Of a stretch of DNA of 64,000 nt, positions 16,557-25,423 are shown piece by piece. Source of the stretch: Glaciihabitans sp. GTDB taxonomy: Bacteria > Actinomycetota > Actinomycetes > Actinomycetales > Microbacteriaceae. A program made the translations under genes and the position numbers. Location of the stretch: NCBI GenBank assembly GCA_025463785.1, contig JAODBD010000009.1, forward strand, positions 327,725 through 391,724. The letters are read 5' to 3'. Every line of letters starts with the position of its first letter. The first letter of the stretch is position 1. The notes beneath the pieces are model-generated. The model made no database searches and was not told the origin of the DNA. It saw only the letters and a list, made by a program, of their open reading frames with translations.

Positions 16557-17507
16557 GTGACCGCGTACGTCGTGCGCCGCATCGGGCTGCTCGTGCTGTC
16601 GCTGGCGGTCGCCAGTGTGGTGGTGTTCGCGCTGCTGCGGCTGCTGCCCGGTGATGTAGCGACCACCATCGCGGGGACCCAGGCCAGTCCGGCCCAAATC
16701 GCCGCCATTCGAGCCGATTTGGGCCTGGACCGGTCACTGCCCGCGCAGTACCTGTCCTGGATCGGCGGCGTGCTGCGCGGCGATTTCGGGCACTCGCAGC
16801 TCAACGGCACCACGGTGAGCGCCGAACTGAACCGCAAGCTCCAGGTGACGCTGCCGCTCGCGGCCGGTGCGATGGTGGTGGCGCTGGCCCTGGCGATACC
16901 GCTGGGGACCTGGGCCGCCACCCGCCGCCGCACCGTCGCCGGCGGCGCCTTGAACGCACTGTCCCAGCTCGGTATCGCGATTCCGAGTCTGTGGCTGGCG
17001 CTGTTGCTGGTCTGGTTGTTCGCCGTGCAGCTGAGCTGGCTGCCCGCGCAGGGCTTTCCGGTGGACGGCTGGGATCGGCGCGGCGCGGCGATCCGGTCCC
17101 TGGTGCTGCCCTGGCTGGCGCTGGGCCTCACCGAGGGCGCGGTGCTGCTGCGCTTTGTGCGCTCCGCCGTACTCGGTGTGCTGGACTCCGATTTCCTGCG
17201 CACCGCACGTGCCACGGGACTCACCCGCTCGCAGGCCTTGCTACGGCACGGCTTTCGCAATGCCGCCGTGCCGGTGGTCTCGATTCTCGGCCTGCAATCG
17301 GCAGCCCTGCTGGTCGGCGCGGTGGTGATCGAACAGGTCTTCACGCTGCCCGGCGTCGGCAGCATGCTCGTCACCGATATCGGCAATCGAGATCTGGTGA
17401 AGGTGCAGGGCGAGATGCTGATTCTGGTGGGTGCGGTGCTCATGCTCGGCTGCACCGTCGATATCGCGCACCGCATCATCGATCCGCGCATCGGGAGCAC
17501 AGTATGA
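16557..17507 (+). CDS. ABC importer permease, DppB/OppB type
   Basis: This 316-residue inner-membrane subunit has about six transmembrane helices. The N-terminal YVVRRIGLLVLSL signature and the long periplasmic loop after TM1 (LPGDVATTIAG, FGHSQLNGTTV) are typical of DppB-like permeases. The EAA coupling segment reads DFLRTARATGLTRSQALLRHGFRNA, contacting the ATPase (written here in parts: ARATGLTRSQALLRHGFRN). The GTG at 16557 follows the receptor stop by 7 bases. The 3' end overlaps the second permease start (ATGA at 17504). Confidence 0.93.
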   Translation: MTAYVVRRIGLLVLSLAVASVVVFALLRLLPGDVATTIAGTQASPAQIAAIRADLGLDRSLPAQYLSWIGGVLRGDFGHSQLNGTTVSAELNRKLQVTLPLAAGAMVVALALAIPLGTWAATRRRTVAGGALNALSQLGIAIPSLWLALLLVWLFAVQLSWLPAQGFPVDGWDRRGAAIRSLVLPWLALGLTEGAVLLRFVRSAVLGVLDSDFLRTARATGLTRSQALLRHGFRNAAVPVVSILGLQSAALLVGAVVIEQVFTLPGVGSMLVTDIGNRDLVKVQGEMLILVGAVLMLGCTVDIAHRIIDPRIGSTV

Positions 17508-18379
17508 GGCGGGCGGCGCGGCGGTGGCGCACACTCCGGACTGTCGCGTCAGCGGTAGTGCGGCGCCCGACCGGGGCCTTCGGGGTCGCGGTGGCCGCGG
17601 TGCTGGTGCTCGCGGCGGTGGTGTCCGTGTGGTGGACTCCGTTCGATCCGCAGGCCACCGATGTGCGTGCCGCCTGGCTGCTGCCGTTTCAGCGTGGTCA
17701 TCTGCTGGGCACCGACCGGGTCGGGCATGATCAGTTCAGCCAGCTGCTCGCCGGCAGCCGTGAAACCCTTTTTGCCGCAACGGGATCGGCCTCGATCGCC
17801 GCTGTGCTGGGCATAGCTCTCGGTGTGACGGCGGTGCTGTCACCACGGCCGGTGGGCGCGGTCGTGGTCCAGGCGATCGACCTGGTGATCGCCTTTCCCG
17901 GACTGCTCCTGGCCATGGTGCTGGCCGCGGTCTACGGCGGTTCGCTCGCGACGGTGGTGGCCGCGGTCGGCATCAGCGCCGGTGTGGGGGTGGCGCGGGT
18001 ATCGCGTGCAGAAATCGCGCGGATACTGAGCCAGGACTACGTGCTCGCTGCGCGCGCCGCCGGTGCCTCGACCGGCCGGATCGTGCGAAAACACCTGCTG
18101 CCCAATATCGCACCCACCCTGATCGTCCAGCTGTCGCTGGTTATGGCGCTCGCGGTACTGGCCGAGGCGACCCTGACCTATCTCGGCTACGGCAGTTCAC
18201 CGTCCACGCCCTCGTGGGGCGGACTGCTGCACACCCAGCAGGACTACATCCGGGTGCGGCCGCTGCTGGTCATCTGGCCCGGCCTGGCCGTGGCGCTCAC
18301 CGTGCTCGGCTTCAATCTGCTCGGCGATGCCCTGCGCGATGCCACCGATCCGCGCCTGCGCAGTGGGGTGCGATCATGA
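17504..18379 (+). CDS. ABC importer permease, DppC/OppC type
   Basis: This 291-residue permease is the partner of the preceding DppB-type subunit. It has a cytoplasmic basic N-terminus, a first helix (GVAVAAVLVLAAVVSV), the DppC hallmark LLGTDRVGHDQFSQLLAGSR (GTDxxGxDxxS), and the EAA loop with YVLAARAAGASTGRIVRKH. The real start is the ATG at 17504, which overlaps the preceding stop, rather than upstream frames inside that gene. It overlaps the next ATPase gene by 4 bases, so all transporter genes are translationally coupled. Confidence 0.93.
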   Translation: MRRAARRWRTLRTVASAVVRRPTGAFGVAVAAVLVLAAVVSVWWTPFDPQATDVRAAWLLPFQRGHLLGTDRVGHDQFSQLLAGSRETLFAATGSASIAAVLGIALGVTAVLSPRPVGAVVVQAIDLVIAFPGLLLAMVLAAVYGGSLATVVAAVGISAGVGVARVSRAEIARILSQDYVLAARAAGASTGRIVRKHLLPNIAPTLIVQLSLVMALAVLAEATLTYLGYGSSPSTPSWGGLLHTQQDYIRVRPLLVIWPGLAVALTVLGFNLLGDALRDATDPRLRSGVRS

Positions 18380-19173
18380 CACTGCTCGAAACCGATGATC
18401 TCACTGTGCGTTTCGGTGAGAAGACGGTCCTGGACGGTATCGGATTCACTCTGGCCGCGGGGGAGCGGCTCGGCCTCATCGGGGCCTCGGGCTCCGGGAA
18501 ATCGCTGACCGCCCTGGCGATCCTGGGCCTGCTCCCCGAGGAAGCGCAGGTGCGGGGCAGTATTCGGCTCGACGGCGTCGAACTGCTCGGTCGCGGTGAC
18601 CGGGAGCTTTCTCGTCTTCGCGGCAACCGTATGGCCATGGTCTTCCAGGAACCGCTGTCGGCACTGAATCCGCTGATGCGAGTGGGCAACCAGATCGGCG
18701 GTCCACTGCGCCTGCATCGTGGCCTGTCCCGCAAAAAGGCACTGGCGGAGGCGATCTCGCTCGCCGAGCAGGTCGGCCTGCCGGACCCGGAGAATCTGGT
18801 CCGCGCCTACCCGCACCAATTGTCCGGCGGCCAGCGGCAACGTGTCGGCATTGCCATGGCGGTGGCATCGCGTCCCGCGCTGCTGCTCGCCGATGAGCCC
18901 ACCACCGCCCTGGATGTCACGGTGCAAGCCGAAATCCTGGGTCTACTGGACGATCTCGTCACCGAACAGGGCACCGCACTGCTTTTTGTCACCCACGATC
19001 TGGCAGTGCTCGCCCAGGTGGTGCGGCGGGTGCTGGTCATGGGCGAGGGCCGGGTACTGGAGTCGGGCAGCCTGGAGACCATCCTGCGTAAACCCGCGCA
19101 CCCCTACACGCGAAATCTGCTCGAACTGGCCCGCGCCGCATCTTTCCACCGTGCCCCCGAGGCTGCCCGATGA
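18376..19173 (+). CDS. ABC importer ATPase, DppD/OppD type
   Basis: This 265-residue ATPase has Walker A GASGSGKS, the Q-loop in MVFQEPLSALNP, the signature HQLSGGQRQR, Walker B LLLADEPTTALD and the switch His in VTHDLA. The C-terminal HPYTRNLL segment is typical of oligopeptide-transporter ATPases, although the iron-sulfur cluster Cys cluster found in many DppD proteins is missing. It powers uptake together with the following ATPase. ATG at 18376 overlaps the DppC stop. Confidence 0.94.
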   Translation: MTLLETDDLTVRFGEKTVLDGIGFTLAAGERLGLIGASGSGKSLTALAILGLLPEEAQVRGSIRLDGVELLGRGDRELSRLRGNRMAMVFQEPLSALNPLMRVGNQIGGPLRLHRGLSRKKALAEAISLAEQVGLPDPENLVRAYPHQLSGGQRQRVGIAMAVASRPALLLADEPTTALDVTVQAEILGLLDDLVTEQGTALLFVTHDLAVLAQVVRRVLVMGEGRVLESGSLETILRKPAHPYTRNLLELARAASFHRAPEAAR

Positions 19174-19982
19174 CCCTCACCGAAACCGGCACCGCCACCA
19201 CTCTTTTGGAAGCGACCGGACTGCATCGCTCCTTCCACCTGCCCCGCCGCGCCCTGCTGCGGCCGCCGCCGATCCGGCACGCGGTGCGTGCGGTCAGCCT
19301 GTCCCTGACCGAGGGCACCCGGCTCGGCATTGTCGGCGAATCCGGTTCCGGCAAGTCGACCCTGCTGCGCCTACTGCTCGCACTGGACCGCCCCGACAGC
19401 GGAACGGTCCGCTATCGCGGCCGTCCGGTGACGGGCCGCGAGCTCACCTGGTTCCGCCGCGAAGTACAAGTGGTCCTGCAAGACCCGCTGAACTCACTCG
19501 ATCCCCGCAGCATTGTGCGCGACTCCATCGCCGAACCTCTCGAATGCCTGCGGATTCCAGGCGATCACGATGCCCGCGTAGCCGAGCTGCTGATCGCGGT
19601 CGGCCTGGAACCGGATGCGGCACAACGCTATCCGCACGAGTTTTCCGGCGGCCAGCGTCAGCGCATAGCCATTGCCCGCGCACTCGCTCCCCGCCCCCGG
19701 GTCCTCGTCGCCGACGAACCCTTCTCCGCCTTGGACGCCACCGTCCGCGGCCAGATCATCGAGGTGGTCCGAGATCTGGTGTCCCGCTTCGGTCTCTCGC
19801 TGATCCTGGTATCACACGACATCGGCGTCGTACAGCAATTGTGTGACGAACTCCTCGTGCTGAAGGACGGCGCGGTCGTCGAACAAGGTCCGACCGAATC
19901 CGTCCTCACGACACCGCAGCACCCGTACACGCGGGCTCTGCTGGACGCGGTACCCGCACTGCCACCGGTCGGCGGGCGCTAG
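19170..19982 (+). CDS. ABC importer ATPase, DppF/OppF type
   Basis: This 270-residue ATPase is the second nucleotide-binding subunit of the importer. It has Walker A GESGSGKS, FSGGQRQRIAIARAL, Walker B VLVADEPFSALD, and SHDIGVVQQL with the switch His. An extended N-terminal strand (FHLPRRALLRPPP before the beta-hairpin) resembles OppF/DppF proteins. It is the last gene of the ten-gene operon and ends 4 bases inside the convergent deacetylase gene, with no hairpin terminator visible between them. Confidence 0.94.
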   Translation: MTLTETGTATTLLEATGLHRSFHLPRRALLRPPPIRHAVRAVSLSLTEGTRLGIVGESGSGKSTLLRLLLALDRPDSGTVRYRGRPVTGRELTWFRREVQVVLQDPLNSLDPRSIVRDSIAEPLECLRIPGDHDARVAELLIAVGLEPDAAQRYPHEFSGGQRQRIAIARALAPRPRVLVADEPFSALDATVRGQIIEVVRDLVSRFGLSLILVSHDIGVVQQLCDELLVLKDGAVVEQGPTESVLTTPQHPYTRALLDAVPALPPVGGR

Positions 19983-20797
19983 CGCAGGCCGGCGAAGAGA
20001 TCGGTCTCGTGGGCGGGGGCGGCCTCGACGCGATTGAAATGACGGACGAAGCTCTCGGCGGCGAAGATCATTTCCTGGAGCTCCTCGGGCAGCCGCAGGA
20101 ACGGCATGCTGTCGCCCTGGCTGCCGTGGGCCTCGAGCGCCTTGACCTTGCGCCGCACATAGGGTGCCACGTCCACCACGGCGGTGATCTGATCCATCGG
20201 GGTGCCGAAGTCCTCCGGCGGCTCGAAATCGCCCATGTCCATGCCGCTCGCCTCGAAAGCCGCGAACATCTCGCGGGCGCTCTCGCGCGGAATCGCGGTG
20301 TAGTAGAGCTTCTCCGGGATGCCCGACGATTCCGTCGCCGCCAAGGCGATGCGGTTGGCCTGGATGTGGTCGGGGTGACCGTAGTTGCCGTTTTCGTCGT
20401 AGGTGACGACGACCTGTGGCCGGTACTTCCGCATGAGGTCGTCGAGCCTGGCCGCCGCCTGCTCGACGGGTGTGTTCCAGAAGGCCTCGGGATCCTTGTT
20501 GGCGTCCCAGCCGTCCATGCCCGAGTCGCGATAGCCGAGCAGCTCGACGTGTTCGATGCCCAGGAGCGCCGCCGATTCGCGGAGTTCGGCGAGCCGCAGT
20601 GCCCGTACCGCGTCCGGGTCGTGGCCCGGCTCTCCGGGTTTGACTCCGCCCGGGCTGTCGCCCTGCTCGCCGTTCGTACAGGTCACCAGGACCGTTCGGA
20701 TGCCCTCGGCGGCATAGCGCGCGAAAAGGCCACCGGTGCTGATGACCTCGTCATCGGGATGAGCGTGTACAGCCATGATCGTCAGTTGGTCAGCCAT
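19979..20797 (-). CDS. PIG-L / LmbE-family zinc N-deacetylase (Mca/MshB-like)
   Basis: This 272-residue metalloenzyme of the PIG-L fold has the zinc-binding AHPDDE motif at residues 12-17 (His13, Asp16), preceded by the MAVHAH strand as in mycothiol S-conjugate amidase. A second cluster GHPDH in the middle adds the third His. The C-terminal ETDLFAGL closely resembles the Mca tail. Mca and MshB cleave N-acyl groups from mycothiol conjugates or precursor, and paralogs act in antibiotic and thiol metabolism. Start at 20797 fits MADQLTIMAVHAH; the frame runs on upstream into the BrkB gene, which it overlaps by 8 bases. True Mca cannot be separated from a paralog by eye. Confidence 0.85.
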   Translation of the reverse strand: MADQLTIMAVHAHPDDEVISTGGLFARYAAEGIRTVLVTCTNGEQGDSPGGVKPGEPGHDPDAVRALRLAELRESAALLGIEHVELLGYRDSGMDGWDANKDPEAFWNTPVEQAAARLDDLMRKYRPQVVVTYDENGNYGHPDHIQANRIALAATESSGIPEKLYYTAIPRESAREMFAAFEASGMDMGDFEPPEDFGTPMDQITAVVDVAPYVRRKVKALEAHGSQGDSMPFLRLPEELQEMIFAAESFVRHFNRVEAAPAHETDLFAGLR

Positions 20798-21863
20798 GAG
20801 TCCCCGTGGGTCGATGCGGTGGTTTCGTGATTTCGTGTTCACTCTTGGAAGCTCCGGCACCCGCCCGTTTATGCCTGCGTGCCTCGAACCAGGCACGGAT
20901 CTGGGTGATTCGGGTGGCGCGCGCCGGCCAGAACTCCTGGATGCTGGCATTGAACTCGGCGCCGAGGATCACCGCGAAGCCGAGGAAGAACGTGAACAGC
21001 AGGAAGGCTATCGGTGTGGCCAGCGCGCCGTAGGTGACGCCCGTTCTGGTGACCCAGGCCAGATATCGGCGCAGGCCCTCGCTGGCGGCCATGAAGAACA
21101 CGCCTGCCACCAGCGCACCGCCGAAGAGCCGATGCCAGGGCAGCGTGCGATGCAGGGCCAGCTTGTACAGCGTGGTCAGGCCGATGATCAGCAGCAGTCC
21201 GGCGCCCGGGTAGTAGAAGGTGTCGATCAGCCTGAGGCCGGGCTCTTTCCAGGTGCGCGGCAGCACCCGGCCCACCAGCGACGGGCCCAGTGCGACCAGC
21301 GGCAGGATCAGGACCGCCGCGATCAGGAATTGCACGTACAGCCACAGCGCGAAGATGCGCTGCCAGACCGGGTGTCGCGCATTGGCCTGCCCGTGTGCGG
21401 CGGTGATCGCGTCCACGAAGGTCGCCATGGCGGATGATCCTGCCCACAGTGAGAGCACGAACCCTACCGACACCACCCCGCCGTGGCCGCGCTTGAGAAC
21501 ATCGCTGGTGGTCGGTTCGATCAGGTCGTCGACCACACTCGAACTGAACAGGTTGCGGCTGAAGGTGATGATCTTGCCTTCGACGATGTCGACCGTGTCC
21601 GGACCGAACCAGTGGCCGACGTAGCCGAGCGAGCCGAGCAGCCCCAGCAGCAGCGGGGCCAGCGACAATGTCTGCCAGAACGCGGCCGCGGCGGACTTGT
21701 TGAAGATGGAATCGCCCCATGCTTTGACCGCCACGTGCATGATGAGCCGGCGAATCCGGCCCAGTCGTGTGACGACGACCACGTCGGTCCCTGGCGTCGC
21801 GGACACGTCGGCGTGTTGCGGGGGATTTTCGTGCTCGTTCATGGTGGCTACAGCATCGCTCAC
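20790..21863 (-). CDS. YihY/BrkB-family inner-membrane protein
   Basis: This 357-residue membrane protein has the YihY/virulence factor BrkB pattern. It begins with a soluble N-terminus, then an amphipathic stretch with KSAAAAFWQTLSLAPLLLG, and five to six membrane helices. The conserved YGALATPIAFLLFTFFLGFAVILGAEFNA segment (PIAFLLFTFFLGF, ILGAEFNA) is followed by a basic C-terminal tail. The family function is not settled. It is translationally coupled to the downstream deacetylase (8-base overlap) and divergent from a helicase gene. Met8 (21842) is an alternative start. Confidence 0.88.
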   Translation of the reverse strand: MSDAVATMNEHENPPQHADVSATPGTDVVVVTRLGRIRRLIMHVAVKAWGDSIFNKSAAAAFWQTLSLAPLLLGLLGSLGYVGHWFGPDTVDIVEGKIITFSRNLFSSSVVDDLIEPTTSDVLKRGHGGVVSVGFVLSLWAGSSAMATFVDAITAAHGQANARHPVWQRIFALWLYVQFLIAAVLILPLVALGPSLVGRVLPRTWKEPGLRLIDTFYYPGAGLLLIIGLTTLYKLALHRTLPWHRLFGGALVAGVFFMAASEGLRRYLAWVTRTGVTYGALATPIAFLLFTFFLGFAVILGAEFNASIQEFWPARATRITQIRAWFEARRHKRAGAGASKSEHEITKPPHRPTGTHG

Positions 21864-21964
21864 CAGCGTTTCAAATGGGCGGGGACCCGCGATGTGTCCT
21901 GCGGCACTAGTTGGTGCTGTGTCGAATTGGTGTGTTGTCGGTCGTCATCGCTAATCTCTTCCAA

Positions 21965-23677
21965 GTGACTTCGGGTGGTGGCGGTTCATTACGTGCTTGG
22001 CAGCGCAGGGCTCTCACCAAATATCTGACGAGCAAGCCCCGCGATTTTCTTGCGGTCGCCACCCCTGGCGCCGGTAAGACGACTTTTGCGTTGCGTGTGG
22101 CGGCGGAGCTGCTCGCCGACCGCACCATCGATCAGGTGACGGTCGTCGCGCCGACCGAACACCTCAAGCATCAGTGGTCGGGTGCGGCGGCGCGGGTGGG
22201 CATTCAGCTCGACTCCAACTTCTCCAACTCCACCGGTTCCACCTCCTCGGACTACCACGGCGTGGTGGTGACGTATGCGCAGGTGGCCTCGCATCCGTTC
22301 AAGCATCGGGTGCGCACCACGAACCGGCGCACGCTGGTGATCATGGACGAGGTCCACCACGCCGGCGATGCGAAGAGCTGGGGCGAGGCGGTCGAGGAGG
22401 CATTCGGTGACGCCACGCGGCGACTTGCCCTGACGGGTACGCCTTTCCGCAGTGACGATTCCAAGATTCCGTTCATCACCTACGAGGCCGATGAATCCGG
22501 ATTCGAGAAGTCGCGCGCCGATCACACCTACGGCTACTCCGAGGCGCTGGCCGACGGCGTGGTGCGGCCGGTCGTCTTCCTCGCCTACTCCGGTGAGGCG
22601 CACTGGCGGGACAGCGCCGGCGACGAGTACTCCGCCCGCCTGGGTGAGCCGCTGAGCGCCGAACACACCGCTCGCGCCTGGCGCACCGCCCTCGACCCCG
22701 CGGGCGACTGGATGTCGAAGGTGCTCATTGCCGCCGACACCCGGCTGCGACAGCTGCGCGCCACCGGTATGCCCGATGCGGGCGGCCTGGTCATCGCCAC
22801 CGACCAGGACAAGGCGCGCGACTACGCCGAACTGCTGGAACACATTTCGGGCACCAAGCCGACCATCGTGCTCTCCGACGACCCGGCGTCCTCCAGCCGG
22901 ATCGGCGAGTTCAGCGGCAATACCGATCCGTGGATGGTCGCGGTGCGCATGGTGTCCGAGGGTGTGGACGTACCGCGCCTCGCGGTCGGCGTTTACGCCA
23001 CCAGCGCCTCGACCCCGCTGTACTTCGCGCAGGCCATCGGCCGTTTCGTGCGTGCCCGCAAGACGGGGGAGACCGCCAGCGTCTTCGTGCCGTCGGTGCC
23101 GGTGCTGCTGGACCTGGCCGCACAGCTGGAGGTGCAGCGCGACCACGTCATCGGTAAGCCGCATCGTGAGAAGAGCGATCTCGACGACGAACTGCTCATC
23201 GACGCCAATAAGCAGAAGGACGAGCCGGGCGAAGAGGAGAAGAAGTTCATCGCCCTCGCCGCCGACGCCGAACTCGATCAGGTCATCTACGACGGCGACT
23301 CCTTCGGCACCGCCACCTTCTCCGGCAGCGATGAGGAAGCCGACTACCTCGGCATCCCCGGCCTGCTCGACGCCGACCAGATGCGCGCGCTGCTCAACGA
23401 CCGCCAGTCTCGCCAACTCCAGGATCGCAGCGCCGCAGCCGAATCCGGCCGCCCGCTGCTCACCAACGCCGCCTCCGCGGAACGCACCGCCACCTCCGAC
23501 CGCCTCGGCGAACTCCGCCGCGAACTCAACAGCCTGGTGGCCATGCACCACCACCGCACCGGCAAGGCCCACGGTGTCATTCACGGCGAGCTACGAAGAG
23601 AGTGCGGTGGTCCGCCCACCGCCCTGGCCACCACCGATCAACTCACCGAACGCATCGCCGCCCTGCGCCGAATGTAA
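21965..23677 (+). CDS. Superfamily 2 DEAD/DEAH-type helicase
   Basis: This 570-residue SF2 helicase has Walker A ATPGAGKTT near the N-terminus, motif II DEVHHAG (DEVH form), motif III LTGTPFR, and in the second RecA domain VRMVSEGVDVPRLAVG and the motif VI region QAIGRFVRARK. The acidic/basic linker after this and the C-terminal ELNSLVAMHHHRTGKAHG helix are family-specific. Frames stay open to 21911, but the GTG at 21965 gives the usual TSGGGGSLRAWQRRAL beginning; no clear ribosome site helps to decide. The substrate, DNA or RNA, is unknown. Divergent from brkB-like gene. Confidence 0.88.
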   Translation: MTSGGGGSLRAWQRRALTKYLTSKPRDFLAVATPGAGKTTFALRVAAELLADRTIDQVTVVAPTEHLKHQWSGAAARVGIQLDSNFSNSTGSTSSDYHGVVVTYAQVASHPFKHRVRTTNRRTLVIMDEVHHAGDAKSWGEAVEEAFGDATRRLALTGTPFRSDDSKIPFITYEADESGFEKSRADHTYGYSEALADGVVRPVVFLAYSGEAHWRDSAGDEYSARLGEPLSAEHTARAWRTALDPAGDWMSKVLIAADTRLRQLRATGMPDAGGLVIATDQDKARDYAELLEHISGTKPTIVLSDDPASSSRIGEFSGNTDPWMVAVRMVSEGVDVPRLAVGVYATSASTPLYFAQAIGRFVRARKTGETASVFVPSVPVLLDLAAQLEVQRDHVIGKPHREKSDLDDELLIDANKQKDEPGEEEKKFIALAADAELDQVIYDGDSFGTATFSGSDEEADYLGIPGLLDADQMRALLNDRQSRQLQDRSAAAESGRPLLTNAASAERTATSDRLGELRRELNSLVAMHHHRTGKAHGVIHGELRRECGGPPTALATTDQLTERIAALRRM

Positions 23678-23724
23678 GGCCGTGCGGCCGGATGTGGCAC
23701 AGCATCCGAACCGGTAGCGAGCCG

Positions 23725-24027
23725 TTACGACGCGATCACCAGATCGATGTGGACCGGATCGCCGTCGGCCAGCCCCTCGGCGATTCGAACCGGTTTCTTC
23801 ACCGGCAGAACGTATGTGGCGCGCTTGCCGTCCGGAAAAATAGATGTGGACCAGCGGCTGCCGCCGACGGTGACCTTGACCCGCAGCGAGCCGAAGCCCC
23901 CCGCCAGCGCGCCGTACATCGCTTCGATCTCATCGGATATCGCCTCGGGCAGGCTGACGAAATACCACGAGGCGCGCGCCTCCCACTTCCAGAGCTCGCT
24001 GGTGAAGGAGTACTGCGCGTTCGCCAT
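23725..24027 (-). CDS. DUF1905 small protein
   Basis: This 100-residue protein matches the DUF1905 fold: an N-terminal YSFTSELWKWEARASWYFVSLP strand pair (ELWKWE, SWYFVSLP), a helix (ISDEIEAM), GFGSLRVKVTVGG, and a C-terminal KKPVRIAEGLADGDPV segment. The family is a small beta-barrel often fused to YdeI-like domains; its function is unknown. The start at 24027 excludes an unconserved Pro/Arg-rich extension that stays open upstream. It follows the DUF1992 gene by 55 bases on the same strand. Confidence 0.85.
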   Translation of the reverse strand: MANAQYSFTSELWKWEARASWYFVSLPEAISDEIEAMYGALAGGFGSLRVKVTVGGSRWSTSIFPDGKRATYVLPVKKPVRIAEGLADGDPVHIDLVIAS

Positions 24028-24082
24028 TCGCCAACGGTATCGGGCCCGACCGACAGACCGCGCCGACGTGCGGTCCGGTTGC

Positions 24083-24574
24083 TCACCGGCCGAAGATCCT
24101 GCGCCACCACGGGCGCTCGGGGTAATCGGCCTGGGGAGCCGATGCCGGGGTGGCAGGAGTCCGCGCGGCCCGTGCCGTATCTCGATCGGTTCGCCAGGTG
24201 GCGACAATGTCGTCGGTTCGCAGCGGCGTGATCGGTACTCGCGGCCCGACCGGATTTCGCAGGTACTGCACGATGCGCTCGTTGAGGGCGGCGACGGTCT
24301 CCCGCACCTCGCGCTCCGACCGGAGATCTCGCACCGTCTCCTGGATCTGCTCGCTTTCGCGGCGCAGGACGATGGGTTCGGGCAGGAGTGCGTCGGCTCG
24401 AAGGCCTTCGCGTTTCAATAGATTGAGCAGCCACCAGTTCTCCTCGGCGGGGCCCGCTGGAATGGGTTGCCCTGCGCCTTGCAGCTGGTCGAATTCGCCC
24501 CGCTCGGTTGCCTCTCGAATCTGTTTGTCGATCCACGATTCGAAGGTGAGGCCGGGCGGCTTACGCTCGGTCAC
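24083..24574 (-). CDS. DUF1992 (DnaJ-homologue C28 conserved domain) protein
   Basis: This 163-residue cytoplasmic protein has the DUF1992 signature FESWIDKQIREATERGEFDQL followed at once by QGAGQPIP (split: ESWIDKQIREA and GEFDQLQGAGQPIP). A charged helical stretch with LRREREI-like repeats follows, then a tail ending PWWRRIFGR. The GTG at 24574 lies next to AAGG and starts just before the domain; the upstream extension is low-complexity and belongs to the AraC gene region. Function is unknown. It sits between an AraC regulator and DUF1905 on one strand. Confidence 0.82.
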   Translation of the reverse strand: MTERKPPGLTFESWIDKQIREATERGEFDQLQGAGQPIPAGPAEENWWLLNLLKREGLRADALLPEPIVLRRESEQIQETVRDLRSEREVRETVAALNERIVQYLRNPVGPRVPITPLRTDDIVATWRTDRDTARAARTPATPASAPQADYPERPWWRRIFGR

Positions 24575-24600
24575 CCTTTCGAGGGTACCGGCGCTGCGGG

Positions 24601-25368
24601 TCAGCGGGCGAAGTAGCGGCCGGGGGAAACGCCCACCTCGCGGCGGAAGGCGGCGACGTAGGCGCTGGGGGTGGCGTAGCCGACTCGGGCCGCTATGCGG
24701 GCCAGGGGCATGGCGGCGGCCAGATGGGGGAGGGAGGCGGCCAGGCGGATCTGGGTTCGCCACTGGCCGAAGGTGATTCCGGTGTCGGCGAGGAAGGTGC
24801 GGGCCAGGGTGCGGGGGCTGGCGGCGGCCGCGGCGGCGAATTGCTGGAGGGTGCGGGGGTCGGCCGGGTCGGCGAGGAGGGCCTCGGCCACGTGCCGGGC
24901 GCGCGGATCCTCGGGCATGCGCGCCCCGATGGGGATCACCTCGACCGGCCGGAGCAGATCGAAGATGACCGCTTCCGCGCGTTCGCGCTGGGCGGCGGTG
25001 GTGGTATCGGCGGTGAGGTGCTCGAACAGTTCGTGCAGCAGCCGGGGTACCCGCAGCATGGTCGGCACGCGGAAATCCGCGGGGCTGCGGGCCGGTTCCA
25101 GGAAGATGCCGCTCATGACCGCGCCGTCACAGGTGCCGGTGTGATGGCGTACGCCGCCCGGAATCCACAGTGCGCGGGTGGGCGGCAGCACCCACCGGCC
25201 CGCACCGATCTCCACGGTCATGACTCCCTGTGCGGCCCAGACGATCTGGTGTTGCGGATGCTCGTGCTCCTCGAACCAGTGCCCGGCCCGCAGCGAACCC
25301 ACATCGAACCACATGGCCGTGGGCCCGGTGGGTGCGTCGATGACGAGCGGTTGGCTGTTTGGCGACAC
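24601..25368 (-). CDS. AraC-family regulator with N-terminal cupin (NimR-like)
   Basis: This 255-residue regulator has an N-terminal cupin sensor (HEHPQHQIVWAAQGVMTVE, then PGGVRHHTG), a linker, and a C-terminal AraC double helix-turn-helix at about residues 160-255. The conserved end is ARIAARVGYATPSAYVAAFRREVGVSPGRYF (segments VGYATPSAYVAAFRR and GVSPGRYF). The layout is that of NimR/YdeO-like regulators, which usually control a divergent neighbour. Here that neighbour is a methyltransferase 55 bases away, whose promoter must overlap this GTG start. A weak GACA-N5-TGTC repeat sits over the start codon at about 25364-25376. Confidence 0.9.
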   Translation of the reverse strand: MSPNSQPLVIDAPTGPTAMWFDVGSLRAGHWFEEHEHPQHQIVWAAQGVMTVEIGAGRWVLPPTRALWIPGGVRHHTGTCDGAVMSGIFLEPARSPADFRVPTMLRVPRLLHELFEHLTADTTTAAQRERAEAVIFDLLRPVEVIPIGARMPEDPRARHVAEALLADPADPRTLQQFAAAAAASPRTLARTFLADTGITFGQWRTQIRLAASLPHLAAAMPLARIAARVGYATPSAYVAAFRREVGVSPGRYFAR

Positions 25369-25423
25369 AATCTGTCACCGTAGTCTCTCGTGGTCGCGCC
25401 GGGACCTGCTTACCGTCATAACC

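Noticed and set aside
15404..17500. 698-codon open frame on the minus strand
   Set aside because: It is antisense to the substrate-binding protein and permease genes, has no recognisable domain, and follows from the GC-rich third positions of the real genes.
21989..23584. 531-codon open frame on the minus strand
   Set aside because: Antisense to the DEAD-type helicase whose motifs are all in order on the plus strand.
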